A DNA stretch of 64,000 nt, taken from contig JAPTJF010000219.1 of assembly GCA_029339195.1 (NCBI GenBank), positions 1-64,000 of the forward strand, given 5' to 3'. Both the position numbers and the translations under genes were made by a program. This DNA comes from Micractinium sp. NFX-FRZ (lineage: Eukaryota > Chlorophyta > Trebouxiophyceae > Chlorellales > Chlorellaceae). Position 1 is the stretch's first letter; each line of letters opens with the position of its first letter. Below, piece after piece: positions 33,650-44,242 of this stretch. Below the pieces are notes generated by a model. That model ran no database searches. It saw only the letters and a list, made by a program, of their open reading frames with translations, and was not told the origin of the DNA.

Positions 33650-35417
33650 CTGCTTCTGCCAGCGCACTCACGCCGGTGACATCGACGGCCCCCCGGGCGC
33701 CTCCGCCGCCAAGTTCCTCTGCAAAAAGCAGGACTTCAACCCCGGCCTGGGCTGGGGCGAAGTGAACCAGTTCACCCCCGCTGGCGCCGCGCTCTGCCCC
33801 TGCCACGGTAGGTGCGTGCCCCCGCTGCCAGGAGTCGTGCCAGCTGCATGAACGTTGAGATGCATGGTAATGATGTTGGTATGCTGTTGGGATGATAAAT
33901 CGAAGACAGCGGTGTCATCCACACATTGCCCCGCCTCTTCTGCCCCCACCTGGGTACCCCACCCTCTGCAGATGCCACCTGGCAGGCCTGCACTGCTGCC
34001 GACCCGCACCACGCAAGTGCCTGCGTGCCGCCGGCAGGCGTCCTGGGTGCAGCGTGCTGCACAGACCCTCAAGACACCTGCAACGCCCAAGGCCTGCTGG
34101 CATGCAGCGCCGACACCGGCCGCTGCCAGTGCGCGGGCGCCACCTGTGGTGCCGCCGACCCCAAACAAGCCGGCGCCTGCGTGCCCCCGGCAGGCGAAGC
34201 GGGCGACGCCTGCTGCTCCCTCCCTGAAGACACCTGCAACACCGAAGCCCTGCTGGCATGCAGCGCCGATGCCGGCGTCTGCCAGTGCGCGGGCGCGACC
34301 TGTGGTGCCGCCGACCCCAAGCACGCCGGCGCCTGCGTGCCTGCTCAGGGCGCTCTTGGCGAGCCGTGTTGCACAACGCCCAGCGACTCTTGCGGTGCTG
34401 GGATGGAGTGTGATGCCGGTACCGGGCTGTGCAAGACGAATGGTGAGTGAGGGACCCTCCCGCCCCACCTCCACCCCCCGCCCTGCAGCACACGTGGACC
34501 CCACCCCTGCAACCCACACCTTATGACATGGCACTTCCTCCCTCCCTATCCTCTACACAACCACCCCTTCACCGCAGCGCCCGCATGGACCGCCACTTGG
34601 GCGGCTGCGGGCTGGGCTTCCCCCCCATCCTGGGCTGTGAGCACCGACGAACACACGCTCACTGCACGCTTCCAGGTGGGGGGTGGCAGCGATGGAGAGT
34701 GAGGGAGGCAGTGGCGGGGGAGTGCAGCAGGCAGTGGCGGGGGAGTGATGGAGGCAGTGGCGGGGGAGTGCAGCAGGCAGTGGCGGTGGAGTGGGGGAGG
34801 CAGTGGCGGTGGAGTGGGGGAGGCAGTGGCGGGTGATCCCAGGAGCGGCACGCTCTCCCCCCCTTCCTTGCCACACACTTGGCCCGCCAGAAGCCTCTGG
34901 CTGCGCCCGCTAGCGCTCCACCCATGCTGCCCACCCCCCACCCGCCACCAAGCACCGAAACTTCAGCGAGGCCCCATCCCCCACCTGCCCTCTCTGCAGG
35001 GTCCCGGCTCCTCTCACTGCGGCGGCACCCACTGGGGCAACTACGACCGAACCGGGTTCAGCGACCAGCTGTACATCATCATTGCCAGCTGGCAGCCAGC
35101 TGGGCATGAGCCTGGAGCTGCGGGCCAGCCTGCCCTGGAACGGCAATGCCTGGGGCAACTCTGCCGCCTATGCGAGCGTCAAGCCGGCAGGCGGCGTGAT
35201 GGACTATGCGGTCGCTCTGATGGCTTCCAACCACGGCTGGATTCCAGAGACTGACACCTTCTGCAGCCTGGTGCCTGCAGTTGTGCAGTTCAACCGCCCC
35301 AACTCGTTCCAGCTGCCGCCCGGCGACAGCCAGGTGCAACGGTATGCCTACTGGGGGCAGGAGTTCCCGCCCGAATCTTTCTTCGAGTTCAAACTGCACA
35401 TCGTGCCGGCGGCTTGA
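33650..35417 (+). CDS. Cys-rich modular protein, 5' end unresolved, probable 1-bp frameshift
   Basis: Four exons are clear: 33650-33807, 33972-34442, 34578-34675 and 35000-35417. The first holds a Cys-rich piece (CFCQRTHAGDIDGPP). The second holds three tandem modules of about 50 residues, each with a core like ACVPPAG, then ACC, DTCN, LLACSAD and CQCAGATCG; the spacing suggests several disulphides per module and an extracellular place. The third is short and Trp-rich (PAWTATWAAAGW). The fourth starts GPGSSHCGGTHWGNYDR and ends FEFKLHIVPAA, a beta-rich domain. Exon 4 changes frame near GGG at 35102-35104: the frame entering it stops at 35254, whereas the frame leaving it runs conserved-looking to 35417. 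One extra G would explain this. No short intron fits. It is either a sequencing error or a broken gene. I do not know the function. Confidence 0.6.
33972..34442 (+). repeat. three tandem Cys-rich modules within one exon
   Basis: Nucleotides 34090-34160 and 34250-34320 are near-identical (the CTGCTGGCATGCAGCGCCGA start is shared), showing recent internal duplication. The third module is more diverged and ends CDAGTGLCKTN. Each unit is about 165 bp. Confidence 0.85.
34704..34833. repeat. intronic minisatellite, about 21-24 bp units with GGCAGTGGCGG core
   Basis: Roughly six imperfect units of GAGGCAGTGGCGGGGGAGTG type fill the intron before the last exon of the Cys-rich modular gene. Confidence 0.9.
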
Positions 35418-36831
35418 GAAATGCTGAGCTGGCACCAACGCTGAGCTGGCGCCGGCGCCAGCACAGCGCCGGCGCCGGCGCTGGCGCCATGCAGCACTGC
35501 GTGCCAGCTCACGAGTGTCCGAACTGGCACCGGCCCTGCATGCAATCCCACTCTGGCCGCGGCCCCTGCTGGGTACACATTCACCAGTCGGCTGTGCTGG
35601 CAACGTGCAGGCCAGCCTCTTCTGTTTCGATTCGAGCCAGCAAGGCCCCAGATTCGTCTACCCTCCCTCGTTGGCAGTGCCCCACCAATGCCGCCTGCAG
35701 CTGTTTCTTCCTCAATACTGCGCAATACTACTGTGCGGCCATATTATTGTGCTTCTGCCAGCTCCTCATCCCATCCATCACCGTTCTACGCAGCCTGGCA
35801 CTCTCTTGATCCGTGCCAACATCCGTCCTATCACCATGCATGTGTGCTTCGCCACGCCCTTTGTTACCCTTTCTTACCAACACAGCATTTCGCCAGCTGT
35901 CCATCCAGGCCTCTCCATACCCACCGTTTGCTCGCTAGCAGCAGCCAGCCTTTCATCAGGTGCCCATCAAGTCTTTCATGCACACGTCCATCGTGTGTTC
36001 TCAGCAGTCAGCCCTGCCCACGCATGACCCCCACGATCCATGGATACAATTGTGTATAGCCGCGGGGCCACCCAATGGCCATTCGGCCTTTTTATTTACT
36101 CCAGCCAGCCAGCCCTCACGTCACCCCAGCAAGCCCTTTCTAGCCAGCCGCCTTGAGCAGCAGCCTCTTGAATTCGGTGACACATTGTAAGTTGTTGTCA
36201 GCCAAGTCGGCCCCTGTGCGTATCCCTACCACCTGGCCTAAACAGAGGCAGTCCTGTCCTGCCTGCTTGCACATGCGCCCCAGCTCCACCACTTGGTGTC
36301 GCCTGTGCCTTTCCTTGCCTGGGGGCACTTCGAATGAGCACTTACAGCTAAAAAAGGAGACACGCAAGCCCCGGGGCCAGCTGTCAGGAGGAAGACAAAT
36401 GCGATGGAGGGGTGGAAAAGAGTATGAACGCAGCTAGGCATCCGTTCGTGCAATGCTGCCTCACAGGGCGGGTGCACGATGCGACACGCAGCGGATGGTC
36501 GGACGGTAAGTAACTTGTTGGCTTCGGCTTTGGTGAAAGAATGGTGCGGCCGGTTTATGCGTTATGGGGTGGGCAGGTACAGAAACAACAGCAGACAACA
36601 ACAGCAGAGGGAGGGGGGGGCGGGGGGAGAGACATGGGGGCTGGGGCGCTAACACCGCTCACGAGCGCCTCTGGAGCAAGACGGGTGAGGCGCCCCTGAC
36701 TCGACGGATTTGCCAAATCTGCAAGGAACGCCTGCGCGCCTGCACCGGAGCCGGCACGCACAGGTGAGTCCCTGATTCGCCAGCGGCTTTGCCAGAGCGC
36801 GGACCCGGCACAGCTCGCGGGTTGCTGCCAC
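35418..36831. other. convergent intergenic region between the Cys-rich modular gene and paralogue A
   Basis: About 1.4 kb holding two 3' ends. Past the palindromes it is of mixed composition with no supported exon. A G-rich patch occurs at about 36607-36640. Confidence 0.4.
35445..35482. repeat. two adjacent perfect 18-bp palindromes just past a stop codon
   Basis: Positions 35445-35462 and 35465-35482 are each self-complementary over 18 bp and consist almost wholly of GC. They sit 28 bp past the TGA of the Cys-rich modular gene and could fold into stable hairpins in the 3' end of its RNA. Confidence 0.8.
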
Positions 36832-39510
36832 TTAGCGGCGGCCGTTGGCATAGGCGGGGTCGCGCTCAGTGCAGGCGCGGGCCGTGCACTTGCGGCAGCC
36901 GATGCCGTAGAGCTGCCTGCAGGGCAGCTGGCAGGCGCCACCCACGATGCTGCGCGCGCCGTTGCACTCCAGGCACAGCATGCCGGGCGCAAAGGTGCCG
37001 GACTGGGCGGTGTTGCAGCGGGCGCAGTAGGGGCGGAATGCCAGGGCGGCCGCGCACTTGCTGCCAGTGGTGGTGATGGGCTTGCACTGCAGGTAGGCAA
37101 GGCAGGATGACGGCATAGCTGAGCAGTCAGTGCTGTGCAGTAGGCTTGCGGGGGTGCATCTACCAGAGCTCTGCCTTTTGTGATTGATTGAACAGAGCAC
37201 GCAATGTTGGCAGCGGCGGCAGCACCCGCAACTGTCACAGGTTCTCCTCTGCCTTGCCGCACCCACCGCTGCCACAGAGGCGGGCTGGAACCAGCTGCAG
37301 CACTCTGGGGCCCTGAAACGACAGCAAGGCTCAAGCAACCAGCTATCATAGTGCGCTTACCGTGCCGCCCGTCAAGCTCTGCTCTGCATTGGTGGAGCTC
37401 TTCCGGCAGCGGTTGCACTTGAACTCTGCAGGGGGGGGGAGTGGAAGTCGCAGTTTGTCTCATCAACCAACGCATAATGCCTGACAGTCACAGCAATGCA
37501 TGCAGGATGATGGGAGGGGCGGGCGCAGGAAAGGAAATGCAAGGCCGGCAGCGTGCTTGCAAGTCCCTCTCCGCGTAGCCTTGACCCAACCTGCCCCTGC
37601 TGCCACCCAGCCCCGCCCCGCCCCCCGCCCACTCTGCGCACCCGAGTCCACCTCCGCGCAGCCTGTGGGCACCACGGCGTTGGCCCAGGTGATGGACTTG
37701 GCCTCTGCATTGATCTGGGCGACGGTGAGGCACTGCAGGGGGGGGCCGGATGGGGGGCAAGGCTGGTGAATGGCAAGCTGGGAGGCAGGCGGGGGCTTGA
37801 CGGCAGTCGTGCAGTGCGGGGCACGCGTGTGGGTGGGCACACAGGATGAGAGGCTGGCAGGTGGGCTGGCAGGGTGGGGTGACATGCTCAAACACTGGAG
37901 GCATGCAGTCGGCCAGCACAGCAACTTTGTCCATAGCGGATCGCAGCAGAAGCGTGGCAGCAGGGTCGCGGCGGGCGAAAGGGCTCGTAGCGGCATCGCG
38001 CCCTCACCCTGGACTCGACCCATGCGGCGTTGATGAAGGCAGCATTGGTGGTCATGAGGATGAGGTTGGCGGAGCACAGGTTGCAGGTGCCATCTACACA
38101 CACAGGCAGGCAGGCAGGGACAGGAACCGGGGCACGGGTGGGAAGGCAGGTGCGGTTTAAAAGCAAACGGGTTGCAAGCGCCGGCGGCTGTGGGAGGGCC
38201 GTGAGGCTCCCAGAAGCCCAACTCAACACAAACTGATCAACACGCCCCAGCGGCACACCGCCCGCATCTATCGGCACACACGGCTTGCACCCACGTGCGC
38301 GTGAAGGCAGATTCACAAGTGACCCATACACATGTGCGCGGTATCAAGAGTGAGCCTCCCAGCCAGCCAGGCAGCCAGGCAGCCAACAGGAGCAGCTGGC
38401 CACCTGCTCACCAGGGTTGCACGCCTCGCAGTTGGGGTTGCGCGAGGTGCCCCGGCAGTTCTCCCTGACCCGCAGGGCAGCGTTGGTGTTGGTAGAGGTC
38501 ACGCACTGCAGGACACGGAGCAGGGCAGGCAGCAATGCGACACACGGGCAGTCAGGACTCATACCTTTACATGACACAAGGGCGGCTGAGACAGCAGTGG
38601 AGAGGACACGCGCCGGCTGCTCAAATTTACATTCCTTGCAGGTGGTGGGCGCCAAAGAGCATGTCTTCCAACCTCTGAAATGCCAGCACGCAGCCGGCGG
38701 TGCCCGCCACACATTCTACCAAACAGTGCCCAGTAAAGCTGCTGTGTGCCGCTCGGCAGCACCAGCAATGCATTAGCCACACCAGCACATTACCTTGAAG
38801 TCGTTGTTGAACCAGAAGTTCTTCACGCACTCCACGCACCACGGGCCGTCGGAGCGTGCGCACCTAGGGTCACCGCTGGCGGTGATGGCCGCGCCACCCG
38901 TCGCCGTGGTGCGGCACTGCAGGCAGGCGGCCAAACAAATAGATCCCAGTTGAGCAGCAGCAGGCAGCACGAGCAGTTCACTGCAGCTTGGGCACGAGAA
39001 CGGAGGTGCCCTGCTAGTGGCATCAGCTCGAAGGACACAGCAGGCAGCCGTCCTGGTGCCGTGACGGCCGCGGCAGCCCAGGCCGCGACATCGCTACAAG
39101 GCATGCAGCAGACTTTCATACACATGGTGGCAGACCCAGCCTTATCATATGCTCAGGCCGAAACACCTGCCCATCGAACCTTTGTGCACCAGGCAGGCAA
39201 GAGCTCGCTGCCACCCCAGCAGTGCGCCCGCCCGCCGCCCTCAGGTGGCCGTTCAACAGCAAGCGGCACGCAGCCCTCCCCGCCCCCGCCCCTCACGCAC
39301 CTCCGTTACCCTGCCGTCAGCGGCCCACGAGGCCGCGCGGTCCTTGTGGCAAGCCAGGCACCTGGCACCTCCAGCCCCGCTGGTGCACTCGACACAGCCG
39401 TCGAGCTTTGTCAGGTCTTCGCAAGCGACATTCAGAGGACCGGCCCGGACCACCAGAGGCGTCGCGCAGGCCAGCAGGAGGGCCGCAAGGGCGAGGACGA
39501 CCCGCGGCAT
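36832..39510 (-). CDS. secreted Cys-rich tandem paralogue A, 307 aa
   Basis: Seven exons, 39301-39510, 38794-38916, 38412-38505, 38008-38093, 37642-37732, 37361-37425 and 36832-37086, total 924 bp in frame. A signal peptide is obvious (MPRVVLALAALLLACATPLVVRAG). After it each exon carries one small Cys module: DGCVECTSG...CLACHK; CARSDGPWCVECV; CRGTSRNPNCEACNPG; DGTCNLCSANLILM; the VVPTGCAEVDSG domain; FKCNRCRKS; and a last exon with YCARCNTAQ, CLECNGARS and IGCRKC. It ends YANGRR. The CxxC density and even spacing suggest a disulphide-rich extracellular or wall-associated protein. It resembles Cys-rich surface proteins in style only; I know no named family. Its two neighbours upstream are paralogues with matching exon phases. 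Confidence 0.85.
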
Positions 39511-40364
39511 TTTAGCACAGCTGCTGTTTGTGCGGCGTATGACACCAAGCAAACAGCTGTCGTTTGGAGCCCGTCAGAGTTACAGGGAGGGGCTGCCTGG
39601 GCAGTTACCTCTGCTCTGCTGACCGTGCTGAGCCGCTGGCCGGAGTCGTGATGTGGTCCGCCCCCTTTGGAAGGTGCAGCTCGTGCAGACGGAGCGTGAG
39701 TACACCCCAGTGGCGAGCGGCGGAGGGCCGCAAAGCCATGCACGGTCAGTGCCCGTGGTGGCAGAGGGTGCGGGCTGCGCTGGCACCTGTGACTGCCGGC
39801 GTGCCTTCTCTTGTCCATCACGCTGAGAAGGTGAACTTACAGCCGCTGCCTTGGGTATGGTGCCGTCATTCAAATAGGTGACAGTGTGGTCTAGAAGGTA
39901 GGTGGGACGCAAGCGCACAGGTGCATGGAGCGTATGCCACGCTGCGCGGAGCACACCGGCGGGCCGGGTTGCAGTGCTCAAGCGAGCAAGATGGATAGTT
40001 GGTGCAGCTGGGAGGTGAAATAAAGCAAGACAGGGGCGGGCAAGGATCAAAGGAGGTTGGGTGAAGGGTGCGCGCCATGTAGGGCAGGGCGTAAGGGGCG
40101 AGGTGTGAAGCGTGGGGTTGGCCGGCACAGGCGGCCGGCACACAACAAGGGGCTGGGCGGAAGTCGGGGTGAAGAGAAAGGAGGGGGCAAGGCGCATAAA
40201 CAGGCATAGAAACTTATATAAAGGGAGGCTTTCCCAGGAGCCCTCACAGTGGGTCACAGGGGCAACATTGGTTGTTGTAAACAGCAAGCAAATGCGGCGG
40301 GGCAGCACGCTGAGCCACAGGCGGCTCATCATCATTATTGGGGGCGCGCTGTGCTCCGCACCGC
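39511..40364. promoter_or_regulatory. spacer between paralogues A and B, holding the promoter of A
   Basis: About 850 bp containing the 3' end of B and the 5' region of A. No motif is shared with the other two promoters that I could see by eye. Confidence 0.3.
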
Positions 40365-43300
40365 TCAGCGTCGGCCGTTGGCGTAGAGGGGATCCGCGCC
40401 GCTGCACACGCCAGGCTTGGCTGCTGACCCCACAAACGACGCTGTTGGCAGCACGGCAAAGTCTTTGCAAGACACGCACCCGATGCCAAAGCTGCAGCAG
40501 CAGGCGAGGGAGGGGGGTGCCAGGAACAGGGAAGCAGTGAGGGGCAGCCGGGGCAGCGGGTGTGCAGGGGGGTGCGGTCTGCTGTCTATCTGACTGCACA
40601 CTGCTCTTCATGTCCCGCAGGAAACTGGTGGCGCTAGAAAATGATATACAACAAGAGGACACGACTCACAGGTGCTTGCAGTTCACGCGGCACTCGTTGG
40701 CCAGGAGCATCCGCCCCCAGCCGCACTCGAGGCACTTGTTGCCGGCACACTGCAGCGCAAGGGGCGGGCAGGAGGCACATCATTTTTAGCAGCCGGCGCG
40801 GGGGGAGCGAGGGCAAGCCAACCATGAGCGGGCGCCAGCCTCTTGCATCTCTGCCTGTTGCGCTCCCCTTGGTGCACTGCTTGTGGTACCGCCCAGCAAG
40901 CGTCGTGGCAAGAGCAGAAGCAACGTGGCACAGAATGTGAGATGTCGGGCTCCGCCCCCCTCCCCCCCCCTTCCCTCCCTCCCGCTGAGGCACCTTTGTG
41001 CAGTACTCGCGGTACCGCAGGCCAGCCGGGCAGCCTTGCTTCAGAGCAAGGATGTCCTTCTCAGGTATGCACTGCACCAGGAAAGGGAGACAGCAGGACG
41101 GTGAGATCACATGAGCATGCATGCACTGATAGGGTAGGGTATAGAGGTTTGTCCAGTGGCATGCACTGATAGGGTAGGGTTTAGCGGTTTCTTTCAGGGT
41201 AAACAACCCTTGATACCCCTCCCCTCAGTGAAGGTCGTTGACATGCAACTGCCGTGGAAGGCATGCAGGCGAGCGGCCCGCCTTGCACACGGCACATGGA
41301 AGGCGGCACCAGGTGGGGGCACGAGCACAGCGTCATGCGTGCTGCGCCATGCTGCGACCCCCTGACGACGATGCTATTTGCCACCGCCCGCCTATCATTG
41401 TCGAGGGCCTCCAAAACAGGGCGCAGCCCGCACCTTGTCGCCGGCCTTTGTTGGATAGAACTTGGCCGCGCACTGAGCGCACTTGAAGTCTGCGCCAGGT
41501 CAGCGGTGGGCATGGCAGCAGGCAGCTCAGCAGGGGGGTGTGTCAGTACATCAAAGTCATGTGTGCTACAGTCACCCCCCTGCCAAGGTCCTGCCTGCGC
41601 CTCTGCCGCCAGAGCTGTGCAAGCATGCCTTGCACCGTGCACATGGCGGGCGGGACACAGATGCACGCACCCGAAGCGTGCGCACTTGCCCACGCAGCAA
41701 GCACCACACGCACGCACGCCCCGCGGCGGTGGTGCTTGGCAGTGCGCTGCCCGCCTGTCAGCACCCACCATTGGTGTACTCGACACAGTTTGGGATGAGG
41801 GCCCAGTTGGTCACGCCGCTGATCTGGCGCGCCTCGGCGACCAAAGCAGGGGCCGCCATGCACTGCACGCAGGCGGGGTGGAGCACAGGCGGGCCGGGGC
41901 ATCAGCAGGGTTCAGGAAAGTGCGTGCATGCCGGCATGTGGTGCGGTACGCATACGTGTGCATGCGATGCTAGCAGGGCGGCACAGCATGGAACAACCGT
42001 GGGCATGGCCGCAGGGCGGCACAGCACGGAACAACAGTGGACGCGGCAGCGGGGGACGGCAGAGCCTGAAACAACAGTGGGCATGGCGGCAGGGCAGCAC
42101 AGCACGGAGCACCAGTGGGCATGGCAGGATGCCCAGGCCACGCACCATTGACTCGTGGCCCGGCACATTTATGTACACGGCCGCAGTTGGGATGAGGAAG
42201 GTGTTTTTGGGGCACGCCTTGCACGTGCCATCTGAGAGGGCAGGGCGGGGTTGAGGGGCGGGGCACGGTGACGTGGCTGGCAGGCGGCGCACATTGGGAG
42301 GGCTTTTGATAGCAGGTCTGTATAGACAGCTGTGTGCGGTCTGAGACGTGGTGGGCGGGTGGGCTGGCGATCCAAATGTCCAGCGCTTGCGCACGGTTGC
42401 TTCCGACAGGCGGCAGCATTGCACCCCAGCATGTGGACCAGCTGCCCCACCACAGCATGCACAGCAGCATGCTGCGCCCCGCACGCTCACCCGGGTTGCA
42501 GGCCGTGCACAGCTTGTTCCTGGCAGTGTTCTGGCAGGGAGTCTTGAGCTCGCCGTTGGCACCCGTGGCGACGCACTACGGCAGCGGGGTGCGGCGACCA
42601 GGGTGCGGCGCAGTGCCAGGTCAGCGGAAGGCGTGGCAGCATGCATGCATGTCTGCCAATTCATGTATGTTCTTCAGCCGTGTGCAGCCCACTACAGAAC
42701 TGGGCACCCTGGCAAGCATGGTAGTCCCAGCTGCTGCTTCCTGCAGTACCACAAGGGCGCTGAAGCAGTGTCCAAGTGGTACCGGAAGTGGTTGGCATGT
42801 CATACGTGGCAGCTAGCTGGTAGGTTGCTGCCATAAGCTCACCTGGAATTTGTCATTGAAGTAGTGCCCAGCCACGCAGGTGACACACCACGGGCCGTCG
42901 GCACGCAGGCATTTAGGGTCATTCGACGCCTTCACGGCGGGAGCACCCTCAACGGCTGGGTTGCACTGCAGGCAGACAGCAAGGGGCGGATCGGGGCGTG
43001 GAGCAACTTGCTAAGAGGGGCCTGTGCGGTGCAGGTGATTCGGCCGAGGTGAAGCGGCGCCCTTGGAGAGCTGGGCAGTGATGCGGCTGGGTGAGCATAG
43101 GCCGCCAGGCACCACCCGTCGAGCCCGCCAGCTTCCTGCCCAGCTCTAGCTGCGCCGGCGCTCCAGCGCCGACACCTGCCCGCGTTTCCGGGCACTGGGT
43201 GGCGCTGCCCGAGGGCGTGAGCCCTGGCAAGGGCGCCTTGCGCGCGCAGACGGCCTCCCGACAACACCCTCCCGAGCCTGCCAACCCACCTTTGTTATCT

Positions 43301-43502
43301 TCCCAGTCACAGACCACACTGCCACACTTGTGTGTGAGCATAGCTGGCACGTCGCGCCTCCAGCAGTGGTGCACTCGATGCAACTCTCTATCTTGGTTAG
43401 CGTCTCGCAGGACACTTTCAGGGGAGCGGCCTGGACTACAGACGATCCCGCCCATGCCAGCACGAGGGCAAGGGCAAGAGGGAAGAGCACGCGGGACGCC
43501 AT
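40365..43502 (-). CDS. secreted Cys-rich tandem paralogue B, 313 aa
   Basis: Nine exons, 43290-43502, 42843-42965, 42491-42575, 42146-42231, 41769-41862, 41434-41489, 40994-41071, 40670-40749 and 40365-40491, total 942 bp in frame. The signal peptide is MASRVLFPLALALVLAWAG. Modules follow the same order as in A and C: IESCIECTT, CLRADGPWCVTCV, NKLCTACNPG, DGTCKACPKNTFL, LIPNCVEYTNG, FKCAQCAAK, then a C-terminal region with YREYCTK, NKCLECGWGR and GIGCVSCKD. It ends YANGRR. B is the most diverged copy and its last module is split by two introns absent in A and C. Intron 4 carries a 38-bp minisatellite, and intron 7 (40750-40993) an echo of exon 40994-41071. Confidence 0.85.
40866..40901 (-). 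repeat. exon echo: decayed copy of the 3' end of paralogue B exon 40994-41071
   Basis: Resembles 40990-41028. Translated it gives LAGRYHKQCTKG beside AGLRYREYCTKV of the exon edge, with the Cys kept. It lies downstream of the donor, in the intron. Confidence 0.65.
41121..41183. repeat. direct repeat pair, about 23 bp, in paralogue B intron 6
   Basis: ATGCACTGATAGGGTAGGGT occurs at 41121-41140 and again at 41161-41180. It contains TAGGGT, loosely like plant telomere repeats, but two units do not support a telomeric origin. Confidence 0.85.
41973..42126. repeat. intronic minisatellite, about 38 bp x 4, paralogue B intron 4
   Basis: Four imperfect units with a GGCACAGCACGGAACAACAG core fill most of the intron between exons 42146-42231 and 41769-41862. 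Confidence 0.9.
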
Positions 43503-44242
43503 CGCTTGCGCGGGTGCTTGACTTGCAGGCCTCACAGTCAGTTAGCAGGTTTCGAGCGTGCCAGAAATGTGGAAGGGGGGAGCAGGCGGTTGCCTTGGGG
43601 GCCCTCCGGTACACAGGCCCTGCTATGCCTGACCCGCTGGACCAGCCTGTTGTCCTGTGTTTACAAAACATGTGCTCGGTTCTGCCTGTATAATCTCTTA
43701 TTTTCCACGGCGCCAGGCATACGCGAGGAGGACGAAGTGGGTCTTGAGGAGGTGGGTTGGTACCTGCGGGCGGCGGCAGTGCTGGCCCCAGGCCAGACGG
43801 CGTCTGAAGGTGCTGGTCATGTGTGTTTGAAGGTGCTGGGCATCTGGAATTAATAACATGTCGACATCTTGATACGTGTGCCAGCAGCAGGCTGATCGTA
43901 GGCTTCAGCTAGCATAGGGAGGTCAGCAAACTCCACTTGCACCGCTGGCGTGCAAGCCCATCCGGCACTGCGTGAGTGTGGCACGTGCTGTTGCACACGG
44001 GGCCCAAAATGGAAAACAATTACAAGAAAGTGGGCACGCATTCTACGCACGTGGTGGCAATAGTGTGCGATAGTGGCATCAATGCAAACCGCATATGTTG
44101 TTAAACAGATACCCAATTGCTTCACTGCTTATGCGTGCGCAGTTTTATTTCGTTTTGTTGCAAGTCACGACGGCTGTGCACGCCCACGGTGGGGCATGGT
44201 TCAATGCTGTGGACGTCAGTGCTGCATGTTGCACCGAGCAGC
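43503..44242. promoter_or_regulatory. spacer between paralogues B and C, holding the promoter of B
   Basis: About 740 bp with the 3' end of C and the 5' region of B. It is AT-richer than its surroundings near 43850-44150. A TGTAA (minus strand, 44020-44024) is a candidate poly(A) signal of C. Confidence 0.35.

Noticed and set aside
41121..41183. Telomere-like TAGGGT repeats
   Set aside because: Only two units, in a 40-bp direct repeat, within an intron; not an interstitial telomere array.
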